Shown piece by piece: positions 1 to 8,600 of a stretch of DNA of 64,000 bases. Numbering within the stretch: position 1 is the stretch's first letter; each line of letters starts with the position of its first letter. Made by a program: the position numbers and the translations under genes. The notes beneath the pieces were generated by a model. It was not told the origin of the DNA and did no database searches. It saw nothing but the letters and a program-made list of their open reading frames with translations. The DNA is from JANNBN01 sp031430595 (GTDB lineage Bacteria; Actinomycetota; Acidimicrobiia; Acidimicrobiales; JANYDT01): NCBI GenBank assembly GCA_031430595.1, contig JANPBU010000010.1:124001-188000 (forward strand), in the 5' to 3' direction.

Positions 1-1
1 C

Positions 2-1315
2 GGCGACAAAGCTGTTGACTACGACTTCACCGAGACACCCACACCAATCCCGCAGCCGACCTACGCCAGCCTTGCCGGTCAGGTTTATGTTGCCGGGTCA
101 GGTCGGCCAATCGGCGGGGTTACCGTCACACTGACCGGAACCACCCCGGCCGGCGTCACAACCGTCTACACCACTACGACCGATGCTAACGGTGCATACT
201 TCTTCGGGAACCTTCCAGCCGGAACCTACCGAGTTGTTGAATCGCAGCCAGCCGGATACTCCGACGATGCAGATGTCGCAGGAAACAAGGGTGGCACAGC
301 CGGAAATGACAGCATCACCGATATCAAGCTTGTTGGTGGTGATGTTGCTACCGGATATGACTTCACTGAGCGCGCAGACATTGTACTTATCCTTCCTCAG
401 TCCACGATCAGCGGCCGGGTACTGGTTAGCGACGACGGATCCCCAATCGCCGGGGTAGTTATTCGCCTGACCGGTACCGATGTCAACGGGGTTCGAGTTG
501 AACTCACAGCGATCACCGATGCCAACGGCAACTACAGCTTCAATCCCCCGGCATCTAGTCCTGCTGGCTACACGTTGACACAGGAACAGCCATTTGGCTT
601 TGTTGATGATGCCGACGTTGCTGGAACCGGTGGAGGTACTGCCGGTAACGACGTCATCTCGTCGATCGTTCTGCCTTCCGGCGCTGCGTTGACCGGTTAC
701 AACTTCACTGAATCCCGTCCGAAGGTTGCACCAACCACACCGGTTGTTGTCGCCCCAACAACTGGAACTGGCATCAGCCCAAATCCGGTTGAGCCAACCA
801 AACCAACCAAACCAGCGACGCCAGCTACAGGTACACCTGCACCTGCACCAACGCCCCTTACCCCAACGCCCGATTCATCACCGGTCACGGTCAAGGTTGT
901 GAAGGGTTTGGTTGACGGCACCGTCTATGAAGATAAGAACCGAAACAAGACGTTTGACGAAAACGAGAAGCCCATTGCGGGTGTCGCGGTTCGCCTCACC
1001 GATTCGTCGGGCCGTGTCATCGAAACCACCACCGACGCCGATGGTCGCTATCAGTTCACCGATGTTCCTGACGGTGAAGTAACCATCGAGGTACTGACGG
1101 TTCAGAAGCCAGTTGGTGGGTCAAAAACGTTCGTTGTTTCTGCGAAGGGCCCAGAAACTGTTGTCAATATTGGTTACGCAACTTCGGTTGTAAAGAACGA
1201 AATACTGGAACTGTCGTTGACCGGTAGTTCCCTGAGCCTTCTGTTTGTTTCACTCGGCTTGCTTGGCGCAGGGTTCGTCTTCCTGCTTGGCTTCCGCCGC
1301 CGTGAAGATGCCTAG
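2..1315 (+). CDS. CNA-B/SdrD-type repeat surface protein, C-terminal part
   Basis: The reading frame is open from the first base of the window, so the start lies upstream and only about 437 C-terminal residues are seen. The visible protein contains Ig-like CNA-B/SdrD-B repeats, recognisable by GAVT-type strands, T-DANG-Y-F turns and repeated endings of the form GYDFTE. A Pro/Thr-rich linker (about nt 715-890) separates these from a last CNA-B-like domain (about nt 900-1185). The tail has an LSLTG motif, a hydrophobic segment of about 22 residues and a short basic end (RRRED), which is the layout of a sortase sorting signal, although the motif is not canonical LPxTG or LAxTG. I infer an extracellular, wall-anchored or membrane-anchored stalk or adhesin protein. 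The repeat family is clear; the ligand is unknown. Confidence 0.85.
   Translation, partial: GDKAVDYDFTETPTPIPQPTYASLAGQVYVAGSGRPIGGVTVTLTGTTPAGVTTVYTTTTDANGAYFFGNLPAGTYRVVESQPAGYSDDADVAGNKGGTAGNDSITDIKLVGGDVATGYDFTERADIVLILPQSTISGRVLVSDDGSPIAGVVIRLTGTDVNGVRVELTAITDANGNYSFNPPASSPAGYTLTQEQPFGFVDDADVAGTGGGTAGNDVISSIVLPSGAALTGYNFTESRPKVAPTTPVVVAPTTGTGISPNPVEPTKPTKPATPATGTPAPAPTPLTPTPDSSPVTVKVVKGLVDGTVYEDKNRNKTFDENEKPIAGVAVRLTDSSGRVIETTTDADGRYQFTDVPDGEVTIEVLTVQKPVGGSKTFVVSAKGPETVVNIGYATSVVKNEILELSLTGSSLSLLFVSLGLLGAGFVFLLGFRRREDA
254..712 (+). repeat. Repeated CNA-B module segments
   Basis: Two copies of a segment of about 117 bp (254-370 and 596-712) encode near-identical motifs: a G-[YF]-x-DDADVAG start, a GGTAGND core and a G-[YN]-[DN]-FTE end. 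A third, cut copy ends near position 34. These are protein-domain repeats inside the surface protein gene rather than a mobile element. Confidence 0.7.
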
Positions 1316-1346
1316 CTAGTAGGTCCGCAGACAATCTGTTCAACCG

Positions 1347-1382
1347 AACGTCCCGACTGCTCCGTGCGGTCGGGACGTTTTT
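1347..1382 (+). terminator. Rho-independent terminator of the surface protein gene
   Basis: An 11-bp inverted repeat, AACGTCCCGAC and GTCGGGACGTT, surrounds an 11-base loop and is followed by a run of T. It lies 31 bases after the stop codon of the surface protein gene and between two convergent genes, so the stem could also slow transcription arriving from the hydantoinase gene on the other strand. Confidence 0.85.
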
Positions 1383-1403
1383 CGCGTTGCTGGCTTACCA
1401 GCC

Positions 1404-2822
1404 TTATACGAGATACTGGCTGAGCCCCCGCTTCGTGTAGCTGCCTTGACCCTTTTTACCCTTGTACTTACCTTTGTCGACGATCACTCGACCACGGCTC
1501 ATCACCATCTCGCACTTCCCGTTGATCTGCTCGCCTTCGTAAGCCGAATAGTCAACAGCCATATGATGCATTTCAACGCCAAGTGTTTGCACAACGTCGG
1601 GGTTGTAGATCACGATGTCGGCGTCGGCACCGGGGGCAATGACACCTTTCTTACCGTACAGCCCAAACATACGCGCCGGCGTCGTTGAAGCCACTTCAAC
1701 AAAACGTTCGAGCGAGATGTGGCCGTCATGAACACCCTGATACAACAGGTCCATACGATGTTCGACACCAGCCATACCGTTCGGAATCTTTGAGAAGTCT
1801 CCTCGCCCGAGCTCTTTTTGTTCCTTGAAACAGAACGGGCAATGGTCGGTTGATACGACCGATAGATCGTTCATACGAAGCCCCCGCCACAATTCAACCT
1901 GATGTTCTTTATGGCGTAGCGGCGTTGAGCAAACAAAATTCGCCCCTTCGAACCCGTCGAGACCGGGGCGGGCAAGGTCGTCGATTGAACGATACAGGTA
2001 CTGCGGACAGGTTTCCGCGAACACGTTTTGACCCTTGTCCCGCGCGATCATGACCTGTTCGAGAGCCTCCATGGCGCTCAAATGCACCACATACATGGGT
2101 GCTCCGGCCACCTTGGCAATTTGAATACAGCGATGTGTTGCTTCAGCTTCCATTTCTTCCGGTCGCGAAATCGAGTGGTAATACGGTTCGACTTCTCCCC
2201 TGCTGAGATGATCCTTGATGATTTCGTCGATGACGATCCCATTTTCGCAGTGCATCATTACCATCGAGCCAATGCGTCCAGCCTTTTGCATCGCCCGAAA
2301 AATTTCGGCATCGGTTGAGTACAACACACCGGGGTACGCAGTAAAGAGCTTGAAGCTCGTTATACCCTCAGTGTGCATAGTATCCATCTCTTTGAGCGAC
2401 GCCTCATTGACGTCAGACATAATCATGTGGAAGCCGTAATCGATCGCACAATTTCCTGCAGCCTTCGAGTGCCAATCATCTAGGGCTGCCTGGAGGGTTC
2501 CTCCCTTCTTCTGAATCGCAAAGTCAATGAGGGTCGTCGTGCCACCCCACGCAGCCGCCCGCGAGCCGGTTTCAAACGTGTCGGCAGCGGTAGTTCCGCC
2601 GAAGGGCATTTCCATATGTGTGTGCACATCAATCCCTCCAGGCAACACGTACTTGCCTTTTGCATTGATGACTTTGGCACCACTTTTGCGCGCTGCTACA
2701 TCGTCGGCCGATCCGGGGGCGAGTAGCGCAACGATTTTTTCGCCGTCCACGATGACGGTGTTGAGGTGACGGCCAGTAGCCGAAACAACAGTTCCGTTGG
2801 TAATGACGATTCGGTCAGCCAT
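1404..2822 (-). CDS. hydA: Dihydropyrimidinase / hydantoinase
   Basis: A cyclic amidohydrolase of 472 residues, the normal length for dihydropyrimidinase/hydantoinase, which opens the ring of dihydropyrimidines or 5-substituted hydantoins to N-carbamoyl amino acids. Metal-site motifs are visible: GGIDVHTHMEMPF near the N terminus, a carboxylated-lysine segment SFKLFTAYPG, MMHCENG, YVVHLS and STDHCPF. The start chosen is the ATG of MADRIV, which has an AGGAG ribosome site seven bases upstream; a longer frame upstream lacks one. The M20 hydrolase at 4256-5491 on the same strand would complete the second step, N-carbamoyl cleavage, so a two-step cyclic ureide pathway is inferred. Substrate choice between dihydrouracil and hydantoins cannot be read from the sequence. 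Confidence 0.9.
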   Translation of the reverse strand: MADRIVITNGTVVSATGRHLNTVIVDGEKIVALLAPGSADDVAARKSGAKVINAKGKYVLPGGIDVHTHMEMPFGGTTAADTFETGSRAAAWGGTTTLIDFAIQKKGGTLQAALDDWHSKAAGNCAIDYGFHMIMSDVNEASLKEMDTMHTEGITSFKLFTAYPGVLYSTDAEIFRAMQKAGRIGSMVMMHCENGIVIDEIIKDHLSRGEVEPYYHSISRPEEMEAEATHRCIQIAKVAGAPMYVVHLSAMEALEQVMIARDKGQNVFAETCPQYLYRSIDDLARPGLDGFEGANFVCSTPLRHKEHQVELWRGLRMNDLSVVSTDHCPFCFKEQKELGRGDFSKIPNGMAGVEHRMDLLYQGVHDGHISLERFVEVASTTPARMFGLYGKKGVIAPGADADIVIYNPDVVQTLGVEMHHMAVDYSAYEGEQINGKCEMVMSRGRVIVDKGKYKGKKGQGSYTKRGLSQYLV

Positions 2823-2929
2823 GCGAGTACTCCTGATCATTGTTCGCACAACCATTTTTGGATGTGTTCTTCATACTGATCTTCTACCAGCTTCATAGGT
2901 ACTGCGCAGGTCACGAGATACTGATTCAT

Positions 2930-3307
2930 ATGACTTTGTTTGATGTTCGGGTGCTCACACTTCCTTGGGAGGGTGTCGAGTCGCTTCGCACCATCCTTGG
3001 AATCGTTGATGACCACGACCTGAAGGTCGATGAGGCAGTGCGGGCATCACTCGAAACCAAGATTGATGCCGCCCCACGCGCCATGGGGGCCATCGGGGCT
3101 GGAAACGAGTCAAACGAAGTAGGTATCGGGGTCACCATGGCCGAGGCCGACTTGTTGTTGGTCGCCCTTCGTTTCACCGACATGATGAGTATGCATCTGC
3201 CGTTTTACGACATGGTGGTAGACACCGTTCAGTTTGTGAGCGATCAACTCACCAACCTGTGGCCGGCCCATGAATGGATGGCGTGGCGAGACGCCCAGGG
3301 CCGATAG
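2930..3307 (+). CDS. Hypothetical protein, 125 residues
   Basis: A small acidic protein I do not recognise. It is divergent from the hydantoinase gene, with about 107 bases between the starts. The frame is open further upstream to 2840 but that extension would run towards the hydantoinase start and reads as non-protein-like, so the ATG of MTLFDVRV at 2930 is preferred. It shows no membrane segment, signal peptide or cysteine pair. The composition (many D, E, M, with helical stretches such as EADLLLVALRF) suggests a small soluble helical protein. No strong ribosome site is seen at the chosen start. Confidence 0.55.
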   Translation: MTLFDVRVLTLPWEGVESLRTILGIVDDHDLKVDEAVRASLETKIDAAPRAMGAIGAGNESNEVGIGVTMAEADLLLVALRFTDMMSMHLPFYDMVVDTVQFVSDQLTNLWPAHEWMAWRDAQGR

Positions 3308-3350
3308 GCGCTCAAGTCCGCTAGCCGCAACACTTACAGCCAGTATCCGC

Positions 3351-4253
3351 TCACGGTCGGTAGCCGTACCGGCGGGCGAGCCACGAGTATCGCTTCTGAA
3401 GTACCGGATTTAGCCGGTTTCGCCAGCCTTCCTCGGTTCGCAATACCACCGGCCCGGTATCGAATCGGTCGACGTTGCCGCCAATCGCATGGTTCTTTGA
3501 CACGACTAATGCGCCTGACTCGATCGGCCAACCGGCGTCCCCGGGCCGGGCATCAAGGCAAACCAAACGTGCGAGCTGAACGAGGTGTCGGTCTGGCTCG
3601 GCCATCACATCTTCAAACCGAAGCCGAGGCGTCACGCGGACTAGTTCCGCACCCAGATTCATGGCCACCCATTCAGTAACCGCTTTTGCCGGTGGTTTTG
3701 CAGGAAGGTCTTCACTCCAACCGTCCCGAGCCCACGATTTCGTTGTTGACCACGAATCAACAACGCCACGAACGTCGCGTACGAGATGCACCCCAGCGAA
3801 GTCAACATCGACCGTGTTCAACGAACGAGCAAACGCGTAAAACGCTGGTGACTTCGATGAGTCCGCCAGCACGTCCACACCGAGTACCCGCGCAAGGGCA
3901 GGGTACAGGCGCTGGGTCGCGACCATAAGCGGACGTAACGACTTCGGTGTTCGCCCTACCAACAATGCTGGAAGCGACCGTTGGCGAAGTACTTCAAGGT
4001 TGAGTTTTGCCAGATCGGCAATCGTGACGCCCTTGAGGGCCGCGTCATCCATGACCTCATCGATCACCCGCGACCAGGTCGGGCACTCGATTGACTTCAC
4101 CAGACACGCGCATGGTCGACCTTCATCAAGTGATTGCCACAGCAGCCGAAGTTCGCCGACGGCCGCAGCCCCTGGCAACATCCCAACAGCGGTAGCAAGC
4201 AGTGTTGACCCGGCCCGTTGCGGGCCAACAATCATCAGTACGCGGACGGTCAC
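3351..4253 (-). CDS. Sulfotransferase-like protein
   Basis: About 300 residues. The N terminus has the phosphosulfate-binding loop of PAPS-dependent sulfotransferases, IVGPQRAGSTLLA, and the centre has a conserved strand-helix HLVRDVRGVVDSW that resembles the 3'-phosphate-binding region (R...S). This supports transfer of a sulfuryl group from PAPS to an unknown acceptor. The GTG start chosen follows the stop codon of the upstream hydrolase gene by two bases; a TTG 21 bases further upstream would overlap that gene. The tight spacing indicates cotranscription with the M20 hydrolase, but a metabolic link to it is not evident. Confidence 0.75.
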   Translation of the reverse strand: MTVRVLMIVGPQRAGSTLLATAVGMLPGAAAVGELRLLWQSLDEGRPCACLVKSIECPTWSRVIDEVMDDAALKGVTIADLAKLNLEVLRQRSLPALLVGRTPKSLRPLMVATQRLYPALARVLGVDVLADSSKSPAFYAFARSLNTVDVDFAGVHLVRDVRGVVDSWSTTKSWARDGWSEDLPAKPPAKAVTEWVAMNLGAELVRVTPRLRFEDVMAEPDRHLVQLARLVCLDARPGDAGWPIESGALVVSKNHAIGGNVDRFDTGPVVLRTEEGWRNRLNPVLQKRYSWLARRYGYRP

Positions 4254-4255
4254 TG

Positions 4256-5491
4256 TTAACGCTGAGCGGCCCAAGGGATCATACGGCGAACGAGATCATC
4301 GAACGCTTCGACGCCGAGAATAAGGTCGGCCTCTGCGGTGTCTTCTACGTGGGTATGCGAAAGCCCGTTGATCGAAGGAACAAACATCATGACGGTCGGA
4401 ACCCCGGCACGGGCCATTTCGGCTGAATCGTGCATCGGGCCTGACGGCATAACTTCGCGAATTCCGCTTCGAGCCTCGACTGCATCGGCAGCGAAGCCAA
4501 CCAGGTCAGGATGAAACTCAATCGGATTGATGCTCCACAAAGTTTCGATCGTTGGCACCACGTTTTCTTCGGCTGCAATACGGTTCACGAGTTCCTCAAG
4601 GCCCGCAACCATCGACAAAAGCACAGAGGGTTCAAGGTGTCGCATATCAACGGAGAACTCGGTTCGACCGTTGACGGCGGTAGGTACAGCCGGATGAACG
4701 TTCCAGACGCCAATCGTTGAAAACGCATCGTGGTCGAGACCCAGTTGACGAACCTCGATAGCCATCCGGGCCGCAGCCAACGTCGAATCTCGACGCATTC
4801 GAATTGGGGTAGCTCCAGCGTGAGCTGCCTGGCCCTGTAGCTTCACCATCCGGCGCTCGACCCCCAAAATGCCGTGCAGTGCGGCGAGTCGAAGCCCCTT
4901 TGCTTCAAGTACGGGGCCCTGTTCAATGTGAAGTTCTGCCGATGCTTTGATTTTGGGCAAAATGTCGCCGGCCGTCAAAATGGTGTCGAGGATGACCCCA
5001 TGCGCACCTACGGTTGCTTCGAGGGTTGCGCCGGTTCGGTCTGTAAATGTGCGTATTGAGTCGACTTCGAGGGTTCCAGAAACTGCGCCAGACCCGAAGA
5101 GCGATCGACCAAAGCGAGCACCTTCCTCGTCAGCCCAATCAACCACACTGACCGACACTGGTAGCTCGACCCCGTCGCGATGCAACGCTCGAATAATTTC
5201 GGCGCCAGCCAACACGCCAAGCGCGCCGTCGAGCCAGCCCCCGTTCGGAACCGAATCGAGATGCGACCCGAGCACAATTCGATCATCGGTGGCACCGGCC
5301 AAGGTGACCCAGAGATTTCCTGCAGCGTCAACTTCCGAGGTGACCGGAACCCCATCAAACGTCGTTTCAAACCATTCACGTGCTTCGACCCACTTGTCGG
5401 TCCATGCCAGGCGTTGGCTACCCATGTCTGTTGCGGTAAGCGACCTGAGTTCTTTTAGATCGTTTACGACACGTTGGGGATCTGCTGGCAT
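4256..5491 (-). CDS. M20-family N-carbamoyl-L-amino acid / allantoate amidohydrolase
   Basis: A 411-residue zinc-dependent hydrolase of the allantoate amidohydrolase / beta-ureidopropionase / L-carbamoylase group. Typical blocks are present in order: GSHLDSVPNGGWLDGALG (metal ligands H and D), DEEGARFG, ELHIEQGPVLE, HAGATPI in the dimerisation domain, SGPMHDSAEM and the C-terminal SHTHVED metal site. A GTAGGAG ribosome site stands about eight bases before the ATG. It is upstream of the sulfotransferase-like gene and two genes away from the hydantoinase, with which it would release the free amino acid, CO2 and ammonia. Whether the substrate is N-carbamoyl-beta-alanine, a carbamoyl alpha-amino acid or allantoate is not decidable here. 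Confidence 0.88.
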   Translation of the reverse strand: MPADPQRVVNDLKELRSLTATDMGSQRLAWTDKWVEAREWFETTFDGVPVTSEVDAAGNLWVTLAGATDDRIVLGSHLDSVPNGGWLDGALGVLAGAEIIRALHRDGVELPVSVSVVDWADEEGARFGRSLFGSGAVSGTLEVDSIRTFTDRTGATLEATVGAHGVILDTILTAGDILPKIKASAELHIEQGPVLEAKGLRLAALHGILGVERRMVKLQGQAAHAGATPIRMRRDSTLAAARMAIEVRQLGLDHDAFSTIGVWNVHPAVPTAVNGRTEFSVDMRHLEPSVLLSMVAGLEELVNRIAAEENVVPTIETLWSINPIEFHPDLVGFAADAVEARSGIREVMPSGPMHDSAEMARAGVPTVMMFVPSINGLSHTHVEDTAEADLILGVEAFDDLVRRMIPWAAQR

Positions 5492-5606
5492 GAAAAACGC
5501 TCCTACTTCAAGATTTCCGAGTGCAAAGAGATGAAAATTCGACTTTAGCGAGAACTTATCGCTGAGATTGCCGACATGCTGGCGTCTCAGGGTGGATCAT
5601 ACGAGG

Positions 5607-8600
5607 ATGAATGTTTCGCCTGATCAAGCGGGTTCCAACGAGATGGTCCCAGTCGAAGTCATTATTGCCGACATAGCGAACCTCCTTCCGCCCGATACGG
5701 CACCACTTGCTGGCGTGTTTCTTGCCGGGGTTGACGCTTCGGAGTTACGTCAACGTTCGGCAGGTGAACTTGGTGCTGCGATTACTTCGCATCGAGTACT
5801 CGCCAACCAGCGCAGCGAGGGCACGACCAGCATTGCAGTGAGAATTCCCGGTAAAGACGGTTGGGGTGGCAACCAGGGTGTCGTCCAGGTCGTTACTGAC
5901 GACATGCCGTTCCTCGTTGATTCGTCGGTGATGGCGATTCGAGAAGCTGGGTTCGACGTCGAACTTTTGCTACATCCGGTTGTCGTTGTTGGTCGAGATC
6001 GTGATGGGGCAATCACGTCTCTCAACGCGCTCGGCTCCCCCGGCTCCCCCGAGGCAGAAGGTACCCTTGACGCAGAAGGCCACAAGGACGTGGGGACATC
6101 GGTCGAATCGTTTCTACATTTTGAACTCGACGCGATTCCGAACGCGGCTGAGCAACAAACGATCCACGGGTTACTCGAACGGGCCCTGTCTGATGTTCGC
6201 GCAGCGGTCACTGACTGGCCATTGATTCGCGGGCGTGCACTCGAACTCGCCGGCGAGGTTCGCCAACTCTCAGCCGTGAATGAGCGTTGGACGGTTGACC
6301 CGAACGAGGTAGCTGAGCTACTCACGTGGATGGAAGCTGGGCACTTCACGTTGCTTGGGGCCATAGATCATTCGATCGACGGCGACCGGTTAATTGAAGT
6401 CCCGAAGAGCGCGCTCGGAATTTTGGCTACCCATACCAACGGCACCCCTCCAGAGGAAATAATTGCCCCGTCGTCAGGATGGGCCGCTACTGATGTTGCC
6501 TTGATTACCAAAACCAATTCGACCTCGACGATCCATCGTGTCAGTAACTACGACATCGTCGTCATCAAAAAGTACGCCGCCAACAAAGCACCTTCAGAGA
6601 TTTCGAAGCCGGTCGGCGAACGGCGGATCGTTGGGCTCTTTACCTCAGACACATACGTTCGAAGCCCACTCGATATCCCGTTGCTACGAACCAAGGTACA
6701 AACCATCCTTGACCGAAGCGGGTTGAGTGCAACGAGTTATTCCGGCAAGGAACTCAAATCAATTTTGGTGTCGCACCCGCGTGATGAACTCTTCGCTACC
6801 AGCATCGACGAACTTGAACGTACCGCTCAGGGTATTGCAACGTTGGCTGAACGTCGTCGGGTTAAGACGTTTCTTCGAAGAGATTCTGAACGTTCAGTTT
6901 GGTCTTGTCTCGTGTACCTGCCCCGTGATCGCTACACCACCGAGGTTCGAGAACGAGTGCAACGGCGACTGCATCAAGCGGTTGGCGGAACAACGTCGTC
7001 GTACACAACGACCCTGACCGATTCTCGACTGGCCCGAATTCTGTTTACGATTCCGTCAACTCAGCAACATGTGGATGATTTGGCTGGGCTCGACGCCCTA
7101 CTCACCGAGGCAACCAGGTCGTGGGGTGACGGGCTAGCTGTGGCGCTTGAGGAACAAGGACCACCAGATTGGTCTGAACCCCTGATCGAACGGTACCGAA
7201 GCGCGTTTCCCCCGAGTTACACCGCGGAAACCCCCATTTCGCAAACCGTTCAAGATGTGGCCAGTATCGAGCGAGCGTTGACTAAGCAACACCTTCAAAT
7301 ACGCGTACATAGAAATACGCTTGAAGATGTTGATACGGCCGACTCGCGTGTAAGCCTCTATTCGCCTGGCGACGCTTTGGCGCTAGCCGATTTGTTACCC
7401 GTGATGGCGAATCTTGGCTTACGAGTCATCGACGAGAAGGCTGCCGAAGTAGTCGTCGGAGATCAACTTGTGTGGATACATGATCTTGGCGTTACCGGGC
7501 CCGGGATGCACGACATCGACTCTGACGGTGATTTGGCCCAACGGCTGTGCGCTGCGATTGATGCGACCTGGCATCGCGAAGTTGACAATGATGGCTTCAA
7601 CCAGTTGGTCACAACCTCTGGCCTCGATCATCACGATGTTGCGATGTTGCGGCTATATGCACGCCATGCTCGTCAACTCGGCCTGGGTTTTTCGCTTGAC
7701 TACATTCAACAAACAATGATCGAGCAGTCGGCTATAGCTGCACAACTCGCCGCGATTGTGACCGCGAAGTTTGACCCGGAGGGCTTTGTGACTCACACCG
7801 ATCGGTTGTCTGCTGTGGCAGCTCTCACGGGTGAACTTGAGGTCATGCTCGATGGCGTTCCCAGCCTCGATCAAGACCGAATACTTCGCTGCATTGCCGC
7901 CCAGGTAGATGCTTCTATTCGTACAAACGCATATCAATCAAGCCGGGCTGCGCTGTGCATAAAGGTTGAAACTCGACGTATTCCAGAGGCACCGCAGCCT
8001 CGCCCTCAATTCGAAATCTTTGTAAGTTCCCCTCGCGTTGAAGGGGTTCACCTTCGTATGGGCACCGTCGCCCGTGGAGGTTTGCGGTGGTCTGACCGAC
8101 ACGAAGATTTTCGAACCGAGGTACTTGGGTTAATGAAGGCGCAAGCGGTGAAGAACTCCGTCATTGTGCCAGCCGGGGCCAAAGGCGGTTTTGTGGTGCG
8201 TCGTCCGCCAGCTGATGGAGAGCGGTCAGCAGTGCAAGCCGAAGGAATTGCCTGTTACCAAATATTCGTAGGCGCGCTTCTCGATGTCACCGACAATTTG
8301 GTTGACGGCGTCGTGGTTCACCCCGACCGCGTCGTTCGTCACGATCCCGACGATACCTACCTTGTCGTGGCAGCAGACAAAGGAACCGCAACCTTTTCAG
8401 ATATTGCGAACACGATTGCTGTCGATCGCAAATTTTGGCTTGGTGATGCCTTTGCATCGGGCGGGTCAGCCGGATACGACCACAAGGTTATGGGGATCAC
8501 GGCGCGTGGCGCGTGGGAGTCCGTCAAACGGCATTTCCAACGGATGGGAAAGGACATCACCGCACCGAACGCTGAGGCATTCACAGTCGTTGGCATCGGT

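Noticed and set aside
183..458. A 91-codon frame inside the surface protein gene
   Set aside because: It is in a different frame from the clear CNA-B repeats and has no protein-like pattern.
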